From positions 1-64,000 of the forward strand of contig NZ_JACYXF010000019.1 in NCBI RefSeq assembly GCF_015352985.1: a stretch of 64,000 nucleotides of DNA. The letters are read 5' to 3'. The position numbers and the translations under genes were made by a program. Positions 24,775-33,900 of the stretch are shown here, piece after piece. Below the pieces are notes generated by a model. It ran no database searches. It was not told the origin of the DNA and saw only the letters and a list, made by a program, of their open reading frames with translations. The stretch comes from Noviherbaspirillum malthae (GTDB lineage Bacteria > Pseudomonadota > Gammaproteobacteria > Burkholderiales > Burkholderiaceae_D). Numbering within the stretch: the stretch's first letter is position 1; each line of letters opens with the position of its first letter.

Positions 24775-26430
24775 TCAACTCGCTGCATTGGGGGCGATCA
24801 GGTGCCTGATGACAGGCGCCGCAGGGCCGCGATGAAAGGCATGGACCCTGGTTCTGATGGCCTGATCGTTTGCGGTATGACGCTCATGCTGGCGCAGATG
24901 CTCGAGCCAGGATTCGACAATGAAGACTTCGACATAGCAGCGCGGATTCTCCTTGTCTTCATAGAGCGCCCACGACAGGGCGCCGCTGCGCTTGCGCACC
25001 CTTTCCAACTCGCGTGCCGCAGTCGTGAAGGGACCTGCCTCTGCCGGATCGATGTCGTATTCGACGCTGATCATGACGGGACCGCGGTCATGGTCGGTTT
25101 CCGTCGAGGAAAGCGACACCAGTTCGGCAGGACTCAAGTCCAGCGCGGGTGATGTGTCGAGTCGCCAGCGAAGGACCGCCGCAGACGCCACCGCCATGCC
25201 CGCTGCTGCAATGACGAAGCTCGTTGTCACGCCGAGCAGCGAGGCGATTTGCCCCCAGATGGCGCTGCCTGCCGTCATGGAGCCAAAAAACACGGTAAGG
25301 TAGGCTGCCAGCGCACGTGCCTTGACCCAATTTGCCGTGCTGCGCTGCGCGCCGACGTTAAGGGTCGACAATACGGCGATCCATGAAAAGCCGGCGAACA
25401 AGAGCATCCCCGCAAGCAGCCAGAAATGACGCACGTAGGCCTGTGCCAGCATGGTCATCGCGAAGATCAGGCTCGACACGACGACCAGCTTGTCGGCGCC
25501 CAGGGCTGCACGTATTCTGGGCAGCAGCAATGCACCTGCAACCGCGCCGATGCCGATGCTGGTCAGCAGCAAGCCATAACCGCCGGGACCGACGCCAAGC
25601 TCCTGCCGCGCCACCAGCGGAAGCAATGCCCAGCCGGCGCTGCCGAACAGGAAGAATGCGACGGAGCGGGCAAGTACGATGCGCAGTACCGGCGCCGAAC
25701 GTACATAACGGATTCCGGTGCGAATCGCAGGAATGAAGTGTTCCGGCGGCAGCCGCTTCTTTTTCTCGGCGGGCTTCCAGCGATAAAGCGCATACATGAC
25801 GCCGACGACGGACACCGCATTCAGCATGAACACCGCAGGAGGGCCGGCAAAGGACAGTATCAATCCGCCGAGGGCAGGCCCAATGGCCCGGCTGATGTTG
25901 ATGCCCAGCGAATTCAGCGCCACCGCCTGGGGCAGGTCGGATTTTGGAACGAGATCCGGCACGATGGCCTGGAACGCAGGCGCGCTCATCGCCGCACCCA
26001 TGCTCAGCAGGAAGGTGGTGCCCAGCAGCACGCCGGGCGTCACAAGACCGCCGAACGCCAGAACGCCAAGCGCCGCAGCGGTCACCAGCATCCATACCTG
26101 CGCAAACAGCATGTACTTGCGGCGATCGACAATGTCCGCGAGAACGCCGGACGGCAGTGCGAACAGGAACATGGGCAAGCTGCCGGCGGCCTGCACCATG
26201 GCGATCATGAGCGGGTCGGGATTGAGCGAGGTCATCATCCAGCTTGCGCCGACATCGTGCATCCAGGTGCCGACATTGGAGGCAACCGTGGCAATCCACA
26301 CCATGCGGAAGACAGGGTGGCTCAATGGGCTCCACGCCGATCCGCTTGGCGCGGCCTTTGCCGATGCCGGGAATGTTTTTTCACCGGCCGTCCCGGCTTG
26401 GTTGGCCGATGTATCTGCAGCTTGTTTCAT
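24775..26430 (-). CDS. MFS transporter (EntS/DUF894-type) with fused C-terminal monooxygenase-like domain
   Basis: 551 aa. About 12 membrane helices occupy residues 35-430; the family signature DRRKYM follows GVLADIV and the MFS_3/EntS-type core has SRAIGPALGGLI. The soluble C-terminal 110 residues (VMISVEYDIDPAEAG..ARELERVRKRSGALSWALYED..RCYVEVFIVESWLEHLRQHERHT) resemble a ferredoxin-like antibiotic-biosynthesis monooxygenase (ABM) domain. Such fusions are known in this MFS group. The substrate is unknown; export is likely. It lies downstream of the DoxX and amidohydrolase genes on the same strand and probably belongs to that operon. Confidence 0.88.
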   Translation of the reverse strand: MKQAADTSANQAGTAGEKTFPASAKAAPSGSAWSPLSHPVFRMVWIATVASNVGTWMHDVGASWMMTSLNPDPLMIAMVQAAGSLPMFLFALPSGVLADIVDRRKYMLFAQVWMLVTAAALGVLAFGGLVTPGVLLGTTFLLSMGAAMSAPAFQAIVPDLVPKSDLPQAVALNSLGINISRAIGPALGGLILSFAGPPAVFMLNAVSVVGVMYALYRWKPAEKKKRLPPEHFIPAIRTGIRYVRSAPVLRIVLARSVAFFLFGSAGWALLPLVARQELGVGPGGYGLLLTSIGIGAVAGALLLPRIRAALGADKLVVVSSLIFAMTMLAQAYVRHFWLLAGMLLFAGFSWIAVLSTLNVGAQRSTANWVKARALAAYLTVFFGSMTAGSAIWGQIASLLGVTTSFVIAAAGMAVASAAVLRWRLDTSPALDLSPAELVSLSSTETDHDRGPVMISVEYDIDPAEAGPFTTAARELERVRKRSGALSWALYEDKENPRCYVEVFIVESWLEHLRQHERHTANDQAIRTRVHAFHRGPAAPVIRHLIAPNAAS

Positions 26431-26479
26431 ATTCCACCTATTTCCACCTATTGCAGGTTGGCTATGTCATTCACTGTTT

Positions 26480-26920
26480 TCATGCGCCCAGGCGTTGCCG
26501 CGGCTGCGAAGACGGCAGGGAAAAGGGCAGCGTCAGGCGCCAACGTCCCGGACCGCAGAGCGCGATCGCCACGAAGATGATGAGCAGGAGCCAGCCGAAC
26601 TGTCCCTGCGCGATCGTCCAGGCGGGATGCACGATGAACATTGAAACCAGCAGAACGGCGATGACCGGCAGGCATGCCAGCCGCGTTGCCACGCCGGCCA
26701 CGATAAAGACCGGGCAGACCACCTCGGCGATCAGCGCGCACCACAAGCTGAAATGAGGACCGAACCCGAAAGGGTCCTCGATGACGGTGAGCTCGTGGGC
26801 GTAGTTCATGACCTTGGGCCAGCCATGGACATAGGCCAGCATGAAGCTGCCGGCGAGGCGGAGGAAGAAGAGGCCGGCATCTCCTCCCTGTTCTGCCAAC
26901 GAAGGGCGTGTAGTTTTCAT
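26480..26920 (-). CDS. DoxX-family membrane protein
   Basis: 146 aa with four hydrophobic segments: GLFFLRLAGSFMLAYVHGWP, LWCALIAEVVCPVFIVAGVA, LACLPVIAVLLVSMFIVHPA and FGWLLLIIFVAIALCGPGRW. The R-x-x-x-G/HGWPK and E-V-V-C-P motifs are those of DoxX/DoxD-like proteins, often linked to thiol or oxidative stress. The ATG at 26920 is preferred over an in-frame GTG four codons upstream. The gene begins 15 bases after the amidohydrolase stop and the MFS gene follows, so the three are probably one operon. Confidence 0.85.
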   Translation of the reverse strand: MKTTRPSLAEQGGDAGLFFLRLAGSFMLAYVHGWPKVMNYAHELTVIEDPFGFGPHFSLWCALIAEVVCPVFIVAGVATRLACLPVIAVLLVSMFIVHPAWTIAQGQFGWLLLIIFVAIALCGPGRWRLTLPFSLPSSQPRQRLGA

Positions 26921-26935
26921 ATTCACATGCACATG

Positions 26936-28798
26936 TCAAAAGGAGAAGCAGCTGCAGCCGAGCGTGCCCCAGAAGCCGCTGAAGTTGGTCACCGGCACCG
27001 AGGAGCGCCTTGCGGTATCGTGCGCATGGCCATGTACCCCGCATGCACCGGCGCAGGAATGCGGCATCAGGGAGGCTGACCTGGCCTGGGCAGGACGATA
27101 GTGGCCCGGGACCTCGCGCACGGGAGACCATTCCGGCATGACCGGCAAGGGTTCGGGGCCGTGCGATGAGAATTCGCCGTCCGCATGCACGATTTTCCCG
27201 CCTACCACGGTGAGGAGCGATTCCAGCGACTTGATTTCCTCCTGAGGGATCGAGAAGAAGTCGGCCGACAACACCGCGAGATCGGCCAGCTGGCCTGTCT
27301 TGATTCTTCCCTTCTTGTCCTGTTCGCTGGAGAACCAGGCGCTGCCGGCGGTCCATAACTCCAGCGCGGTGTCCCGCGGCAGCGTGCCTGCTGCCTTGTA
27401 CAGCCGGGTGCCGCCAACCGTGCAGCCTGACACCAGCCAATACAGCGCTGTCCATGGGTTATAGCTTGCTACGCGCGTGGCGTCGGTGCCGCCGCCGACG
27501 GGAACGCCCATTTCAAGCATCCTCGCGACCGGCGGCGTATGGCTTGCAGCTTCGAAACCATAGCGGTCGATAAAGTATTCGCCCTGGAAGGCCATCCGGT
27601 GCTGAATCGCAATGCCGCCGCCAAGGGCGCGCACGCGTTCGATGTTGCGGTCCGAAATGGTCTCCGCATGGTCGAACATCCAGTGCAGGCCGTCGAAGGG
27701 AATGTCGCGATTGACCTTTTCGAAGACATCCAGCATGCGGCTGATCGACTCGTCGTAGGTTGCGTGCAGCCTGAACGGCCAGCGATGTTCCACGAGATGA
27801 CGCACGACGCGTTCGAGCTGGGGCTCCATGTCGGGCGACAGATCCGGGCGCGGCTCAAGGAAGTCCTCGAAGTCGGCAGCCGAGAAGACCAGCATTTCTC
27901 CGGCGCCGTTGTGGCGCAGGTAGTCATCACCCTGGCCGGGCTGAATCATCGATGTCCAGTTCTGGAAGTCTTCGAGTTCGCTGCCCTTGCGCTGGGTGAA
28001 GAGGTTGTACGCGACACGGAGAGTCAATTGGCCGTTGCGCGCAAGCTCGTCGATCACCGCATAATCCTCCGGATAGTTCTGGAAGCCGCCGCCCGCATCG
28101 ATGACGCTGGTGACGCCCAGGCGGTTCAGTTCGCGCATGAACTGCCGGGTCGAGTTGACTTGATGCTCGCGAGGCAGCATCGGCCCCTTCGCCAGCGTCG
28201 CATACAGAATCATCGCGTTCGGCCTGGCAATCAGCATGCCGGTCGGATTGCCGTTGGCGTCGCGCTGAATCTCGCCCCCGGGCGGGTTTGGCGTATCGCG
28301 GTTATAGCCGACTGCCCTGAGCGCCGCCGCATTGAGGAGCGCGCGATCGTAGAGATGGAGGATAAAGACGGGCGTATCCGGTGCCGCCGCATTGATCTCC
28401 TCCAGCGTCGGGAGGCGGCGCTCGGCAAACTGGAATTCCGACCAGCCGCCGACGACTCTGACCCACTGAGGGTGAGGAGTCCTTTCCGCCTGTCGCTTGA
28501 GCATGCGCAGCGCGTCGGCGAGGGAGGGAACGCCTTCCCAGCGCAGCTCGAGGTTATAGTTCAAGCCGCCCCGGATCAGGTGGATGTGCGAATCGTTCAG
28601 GCCAGGAATGACGGTTCGTCCGCCGAGGTCGATGACCTTTGCGTTCCCTTTCCTGTTGCGCAGGATGGCTTCGGTATCGCCGACTTCGACAAACCTGCCG
28701 TTGCTGATGGAGACGGCGCCGGCAACGGGTTGCTGCCTGTTCATGGTGCGAAACTTGCCGTTGACCAAAAGAAGATCGGGCGTTAAGGTTGATTCCAC
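26936..28798 (-). CDS. Amidohydrolase (YtcJ-like, family 3) with Cys/His-rich C-terminal tail
   Basis: 620 aa from the GTG at 28798, which has AGGAG seven bases upstream; an overlapping ATG is out of frame. The beta-sandwich plus TIM barrel carries the metal motif H71-x-H73 in NDSHIHLIRGG, a carboxylated-Lys/His segment (RLHATYDE), FDHAETI and the late Asp in GGGTDATRV. It probably hydrolyses an amide or ester-like bond of a small molecule in the cytoplasm. After the fold ends, a 60-residue tail has CAGACGVHGHAH and finishes GFWGTLGCSCFSF, shared with the Tat-exported paralogue at 37440-39443. First gene of the amidohydrolase-DoxX-MFS operon. Confidence 0.88.
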   Translation of the reverse strand: MESTLTPDLLLVNGKFRTMNRQQPVAGAVSISNGRFVEVGDTEAILRNRKGNAKVIDLGGRTVIPGLNDSHIHLIRGGLNYNLELRWEGVPSLADALRMLKRQAERTPHPQWVRVVGGWSEFQFAERRLPTLEEINAAAPDTPVFILHLYDRALLNAAALRAVGYNRDTPNPPGGEIQRDANGNPTGMLIARPNAMILYATLAKGPMLPREHQVNSTRQFMRELNRLGVTSVIDAGGGFQNYPEDYAVIDELARNGQLTLRVAYNLFTQRKGSELEDFQNWTSMIQPGQGDDYLRHNGAGEMLVFSAADFEDFLEPRPDLSPDMEPQLERVVRHLVEHRWPFRLHATYDESISRMLDVFEKVNRDIPFDGLHWMFDHAETISDRNIERVRALGGGIAIQHRMAFQGEYFIDRYGFEAASHTPPVARMLEMGVPVGGGTDATRVASYNPWTALYWLVSGCTVGGTRLYKAAGTLPRDTALELWTAGSAWFSSEQDKKGRIKTGQLADLAVLSADFFSIPQEEIKSLESLLTVVGGKIVHADGEFSSHGPEPLPVMPEWSPVREVPGHYRPAQARSASLMPHSCAGACGVHGHAHDTARRSSVPVTNFSGFWGTLGCSCFSF

Positions 28799-28868
28799 TG
28801 CATGACTCCTTTCGATGGGCCTGGCAATCACAAGGTAGCAGCATTGTCCCGATGCCGGATGAACCCGT

Positions 28869-28890
28869 CTATTATCCGATTGGATAATAG
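28869..28890. promoter_or_regulatory. Perfect 9-4-9 palindrome in the divergent promoter region
   Basis: CTATTATCC and GGATAATAG are separated by GATT, about 70 bases upstream of the amidohydrolase start and 230 bases before the isochorismatase start. In this GC-rich setting an AT-rich perfect palindrome is probably an operator for a dimeric regulator of the divergent genes. No regulator gene is adjacent. Confidence 0.55.
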
Positions 28891-29123
28891 GCAGCGTTGA
28901 ATCGGCAACCTAGAATTTGCTCCGACCGTAAGCTGCGGTGCCGTCCACGCGACGAAACCGGCCGACCGGTCGCCCGATACGCTCTGCAGCCTCCGGCTGA
29001 AGCCGCTGCAATCTTCCGTTCCGTCAAACGACACCTCCATCGTGCGCGGGAGTGAATGGAAACGGCAATGACAGAAACCGGCCGAGCGTGACATTGCAAA
29101 CATCAAACACTGAAGAGCCGACC

Positions 29124-29807
29124 ATGACCAATCCGAAATTGGAAGTACTGACCCCGCAAAACAGCCAGATCATTTTCATTGATCACCAGCCCCAGATGGC
29201 TTTCGGTGTTCAGTCGATCGACCGCCAGGTCCTCAAGAACAATACCGTCGGCCTTGCAAAGGCGGCGAAAGCCTTCGGCATTCCGACGACGATCACCACC
29301 GTTGAAACCGAGAGCTTTTCCGGCCACACCTATCCCGAACTGTTGAACGTGTTTCCTGACGCCCCGCTGCTGGAGCGCACTTCGATGAACTCCTGGGACG
29401 ACCAGAAGGTGCGCGACGCACTCGCAAGGAACGGCCGTAAAAAGGTGGTGGTGGCCGGCTTGTGGACGGAAGTCTGCAACAATACCTTCGCACTGAGCGC
29501 AATGCTCGAGGGCGGCTATGAAATCTACATGGTTGCCGATGCTTCCGGCGGCACATCCAAGGAGGCGCATGACATGTCGATGCTGCGCATGGTCCAGGCA
29601 GGCGTCGTGCCGGTGACCTGGCAGCAGGTGCTGCTCGAGTGGCAGCGGGACTGGGCTCACAAGGACACCTACAACGCCGTCATGGACATCGTCAGGGAGC
29701 ACTCGGGAGCCTATGGCATGGGTGTCGATTATGCGTACACGATGGTACACAAGGCGCCCCAGCGCGCTTCCAGCCATGAAACGCTGGCCCCGGTTCCCGC
29801 ACGCTGA
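29124..29807 (+). CDS. Isochorismatase-family cysteine hydrolase (YcaC-like)
   Basis: 227 aa. The start at 29124 (MTNPKLEV) is chosen over upstream alternatives because it begins the fold directly. The Rossmann-like hydrolase has D20 in FIDHQPQMAFG and the nucleophile C118 in WTEVCNNTFALS, with the cis-peptide-type segment just before it. YcaC-like members hydrolyse C-N bonds of small substrates, mostly undefined. The C-terminal helix DTYNAVMDIVREHSGAYGMG extends the basic domain. It is divergent from the amidohydrolase operon and upstream of the XapX gene; the group looks like one detoxification or catabolic unit. Confidence 0.9.
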   Translation: MTNPKLEVLTPQNSQIIFIDHQPQMAFGVQSIDRQVLKNNTVGLAKAAKAFGIPTTITTVETESFSGHTYPELLNVFPDAPLLERTSMNSWDDQKVRDALARNGRKKVVVAGLWTEVCNNTFALSAMLEGGYEIYMVADASGGTSKEAHDMSMLRMVQAGVVPVTWQQVLLEWQRDWAHKDTYNAVMDIVREHSGAYGMGVDYAYTMVHKAPQRASSHETLAPVPAR

Positions 29808-29856
29808 CTGAAGCAGCGGATCAGGTATCAGAAGTGCCTCGCCGAGGAGCGTTATA

Positions 29857-29964
29857 GATCCGGCCCGAAAATAGGTTGAGCCGGATCCCCTCACCCCGGC
29901 CCTCTCCCAGAGGGAGAGGGTGAGATCAGCGGCCCGAAAAATGAACCATTTTTCGGGCCGGATC
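29857..29964. repeat. Nested palindromic intergenic repeat (copy 1 of a similar class)
   Basis: The outer arms GATCCGGCCCGAAAAT (29857) and its complement (ending 29964) enclose a CCCTCACC..GGCCCTCTCCC / GGGAGAGGGTGAG palindrome. A perfect 13-bp hairpin (GGCCCGAAAAATG with its complement) lies at 29931-29959. The core resembles the GC-rich CCTCTCCC-type intergenic repeats common in proteobacteria. It lies between the isochorismatase and XapX genes and could also terminate transcription. Confidence 0.75.
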
Positions 29965-30013
29965 AATAATGCGGTCCCCGGCGAGGCGTTGACACATCTA
30001 AAGAGGGTCATCG

Positions 30014-30319
30014 ATGAAGCTCTATCTGATGTCTTTGGGTGCCGGCGCCCTGGTGGGAATCGTTTATTCCCTGCTCAATGTCCGTTCGCCTGCACCGCCC
30101 GTCATCGCATTGCTCGGGCTGCTTGGAATGCTCGTCGGCGAGCAGGTGGTTCCTGCCGTGAAGCGCATCATCAACGGCGAACCCGTGACCATTACATGGT
30201 TTCGCAACGAATGCGTTCCCAGGATTACCGGGGCGCCGGCCGCTCCCGCCGCTCCAGCCAATACGGTCGAGGCTGCCGGTCCCGCCGGCGCCGCTGATCC
30301 CGCAAAGAGCGAAACGTAG
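30014..30319 (+). CDS. XapX-domain small membrane protein
   Basis: 101 aa. The first 50 residues (MKLYLMSLGAGALVGIVYSL, then RSPAPPVIALLGLLGMLVGEQ) are the XapX/DUF1427 domain with two membrane helices. The rest (ITWFRNECVPRITG then an Ala/Pro-rich tail) is soluble. Its function is unknown, but XapX genes repeatedly occur beside isochorismatase and amidohydrolase genes, as here. The start at 30014 follows GAGGG. A hairpin-rich repeat separates it from the isochorismatase gene. Confidence 0.88.
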   Translation: MKLYLMSLGAGALVGIVYSLLNVRSPAPPVIALLGLLGMLVGEQVVPAVKRIINGEPVTITWFRNECVPRITGAPAAPAAPANTVEAAGPAGAADPAKSET

Positions 30320-30558
30320 CAGGGCGATGCACTGGATGGAATGATTGCCGATCGGCATGAGCGGGCCGCGCCGCGCGTCGCCGGACCTTTCGTTCGGATT
30401 GAAAAATATAAGCATCGGCGGGTAGGCTTGGTTACAATTCGCAACTTGCTCCGTCTGTCGGGGTTCGGTCCGATCGATGGCCAGGCGCAAGCGTGATCGA
30501 TGATCTTTTGCGAATAATCCGGAATTGTTGCAGCTAATACCGACACAAGAGGCATAGC

Positions 30559-30954
30559 ATGTGTGACCCATCCCTTTCGCCGTGCCTGATCGGTATCGTT
30601 GACGATGAGCGCGCGGTCAGGAGAGGCTTGAGCAACCTGCTCAAATCAGCCGGATACAGGACCGAATGCTTTGCGTCGGGAGAAGCGCTGCTGGAATCGG
30701 GTCCACGTGAAGGCATTGCCATCTTGATACTGGACATCAAACTGGGAGGACTGGACGGGTTTGAAGTGCAGCGCCGCCTCGCGGATTCCGGAACCTGCAT
30801 GCCGGTCATTTTCGTATCATCCTACGGCGATGAAGCCGTTCGCAAACGCGCGATGGACGCCGGAGCTTTTGCGTTTCGTTCCAAGCCGATCGATGTCGAT
30901 GCTCTTCTCGACGATATCGAAACGATCCTCGAGGCGCGCAGGAGCGCTGGATGA
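30559..30954 (+). CDS. Single-domain response regulator (FixJ-like receiver)
   Basis: 131 aa consisting only of a receiver domain: acidic pair in IGIVDDERAV, phosphoacceptor Asp in ILILDIKLGGLDG, Ser/Thr in IFVSSYG and Lys in FRSKPID. It has no output domain. Its stop overlaps the start of the giant sensor kinase gene (ATGA), so the two are translationally coupled and the receiver is probably its phosphoacceptor or a phosphate sink. Confidence 0.92.
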   Translation: MCDPSLSPCLIGIVDDERAVRRGLSNLLKSAGYRTECFASGEALLESGPREGIAILILDIKLGGLDGFEVQRRLADSGTCMPVIFVSSYGDEAVRKRAMDAGAFAFRSKPIDVDALLDDIETILEARRSAG

Positions 30955-33900
30955 CACGGCTTCAACCGGCCTCCGAGCGCGTCTCTCATGCCGGGCTTCG
31001 CGGCGGCGAGTCTGTTGCCTCACTCGCGGATTTTGATTTTGAAGCGCTGTTGCACGACAGCGTGCTCGCGCTGTATCGCGGTCGCCATCGATCCTCTCCA
31101 TCGACGGTCTTGATGGTACAGGCTGCGGCTGCTTCCGATGGAATCGATGCCAGCCTGCAGTTGAATCATGAGTATGGGCTGCGCAAGATTCTCGATCCCG
31201 CATGGGCACTCGTACCCCAGCAAACGGTGGTGCATGAGGGCCGGCTTTCCCTGCTCTACCACGACATCGACGTGGTTTCTCTCGATCAAATCACTTCGCA
31301 TCTGCTCGATATCGATGTGTTTTTCGAGTATGCGATGCCGATGGCCAATGCAGTACGGCGGATGCATGCCACCGGCTTGCAGCACAATAATTTGAAGCCC
31401 TCGACGGTTCTGGTACAACGGGACGGAACCTGTCGCCTCCGCAGTTTCGGAACGGCCTGGCGGACCACGGAAGAGGGAATGCAGGATCAGCCCCGGCTGC
31501 TCGCGGCTACCCATGCCTACATGTCGCCGGAGCATACCGGTCGTACGAAGCACATGATTGACGCGCGGAGTGACTTGTATTCGCTAGGCGTCATGTTCTA
31601 CGAGCTTCTGACCGGGCTCCTGCCGTTCAACCTCAAAGACGGTACGGAAAGCATGGAGTGGATCCACCAGCACCTGGCAAGCGAACCGAGTGCTCCACAT
31701 CTGCTTTTTCCTGAAATCCCGAAGCAGCTTTCTTCACTGGTCCTGAAGCTTCTGGCCAAGAACCCGGGGTCCCGCTATCAAACCGCAGCCGGGCTTGAGC
31801 GTGACCTGAGGCGTTGCCACCGCAGCTGGAAGCTGTCTCGCAGGATCGACGAGTTTCCGCTTGGTGCGCAGGATATAGGCGCCGAACTCGGCTTCTCGAA
31901 CAAACTGTACTCAAGAGAGGACAACCTCCAGGTACTTCTTGCGGCATTCGAACAGGTCCGGGCAACGCGTAGCCGTACCCTGGCCATTGTTCATGGCCAG
32001 TCCGGCGTCGGCAAATCGGCGCTGCTGGCGTCATTGCTGTCGCAACTGCGCCAGCGTGATGCCTGCGTTGCGCTGGGAAAGATCGACCAGTATGGCAATG
32101 ACCTGCCGTATGCAGCCATTGTGCAGGCGCTTGAGAGCCTGATCATGCGCATCATCGGCCAGCCGGACAAGGAATTGCTTTTCTGGCGCAATCGCTTGAT
32201 GCAGCGTCTCGGAGAATACGGCGCGCTCGCACTGAATCTGATTCCGGCGCTGGGATACCTTGTCGGTGAGCTGCCTCCGGTTCCGGATTTGCCCGCGCTC
32301 GAAACGCAGAACAGATTTCGTACGGTGATGCAGCGACTTTTCAGTGCGCTTGCCTCGCCGGGCCGCCCAATGGTACTCGTGATAGACGATGTACAGTGGA
32401 TCGACCTTCCGTCAGTGCAACTGCTCGAGTACTTGATGAAGTGTGCGGAAGAGATGCCGCTGCTGCTTGTTCTCGCCTACCGGGAAGAGGAAAAGGTCGC
32501 CGGAGCGCCTTTCAACATGTTGCTGAGTGACGTGAGACCGAACGCCTCCAAGGTTTTTCGAACAGGCTTGGCTGCCCTGGATATCAAGGCGGTCGAACGC
32601 ATGGTTGCCGGCGCACTGCGCCAGAACGTGCGAGGCGTACGGGAACTCGCGGCGCTTGTACATGGAAAGACGGACGGAAACCCTTTCTTCGTTAAACAGT
32701 TCCTGAAAGCCGCCGTGGATGACGGGCTGGTTGCCTTCGATCCCTCGTCCGCGGTCTGGAACTTTGATCTGGCTGCCATCCGCAATCGCGATTACACCGA
32801 CAATGTCGCAGCGTTGGTGCTGCTGCGGCTGTCACGCCTGCCTTCGCCGACACGGGATGTCCTGGGGACGCTGGCCTGCCTTGGACGAAGAAGTTCGCTT
32901 GAGCTGCTGGCAAGGCTTCATGCAGATACTGCAGCCACAGTCAGCGAGATGCTGGAACCCGCAATCGAGGCTGAAGCAGTATTTCTCTCCAAGGAGAACA
33001 TCAGCTTCCATCACGACCGGGTACAGGAGGCTGCCTACCTGCTCATCGATGAACAACGGCGCTCGCATCTTCATCTGCGCGTCGGACGGATGTTGCTCGA
33101 TGACTTTGCCGGCAGCGCTCGTGAAGAGGATTTGTTCAAGGCGTTTGACCACCTGGCGATTGCATCACCGCTTATCGTTGTGCCAGGCGAGCGTGAACAT
33201 GTGGCAAGGCTCGGCCTGCAAGCCGCCCGGAAAGCCAGGCGTGCAATCGCCTACGGCTCCGCGTTGAAATTTATCGATTCTGCGCTGACTCTGATTCGCA
33301 GCGAAAATTCGGAAGCTTGCATGACCTTGATCCATGCACTCGAATTGGAAAGGGCGGATTGCCTGCTGCTGGCGGGCAGCCTCGATGACGCCGATCAGGT
33401 GGTCCGCAAACTGCTTTTGCTTCCGTCCTCCCTGGCCGACAAAACGAATGCCTGCCGAATCAAGGCCGAGATTCATTTGCGGCGTTCCGAAAACTCGAAA
33501 ACGGTGGACGTTGTCTTGGAGGGCCTGCGGCCGTTCGGGATACGGATCGAACGGCACCCTACGGACCAGGATTGCGAGACTGCGTATCAACGCCTGTCGA
33601 GCAAGCTCACTGCGTCTCCCGAAGACGTGCTGTTCAGGCTTCCGCCAATGCAGAATCCGGATGTGCAGGCGGCCATGTCACTGCTATCGGTATTGTTCCC
33701 CTCCGCAGCCTTTACGGACGATCGCCTGAATTTCATCCAGATATGCCAGACGCTGGAATTGACGCTCGAATTCGGGATGACGGGAAGCGCCGCCATCGCC
33801 TTGGGAAGCTTCGGCGCCATGGTGACTCAGCGTTTCGGTAACAGCAAGGAGGGCTTCCGTTATGCGCAGCTGGCGCAGAGCCTGGTGACGCAGCATCGTT

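Noticed and set aside
27539-28786. A 415-residue open frame opposite the first amidohydrolase
   Set aside because: Antisense to a gene with clear metal-binding motifs; not coding.
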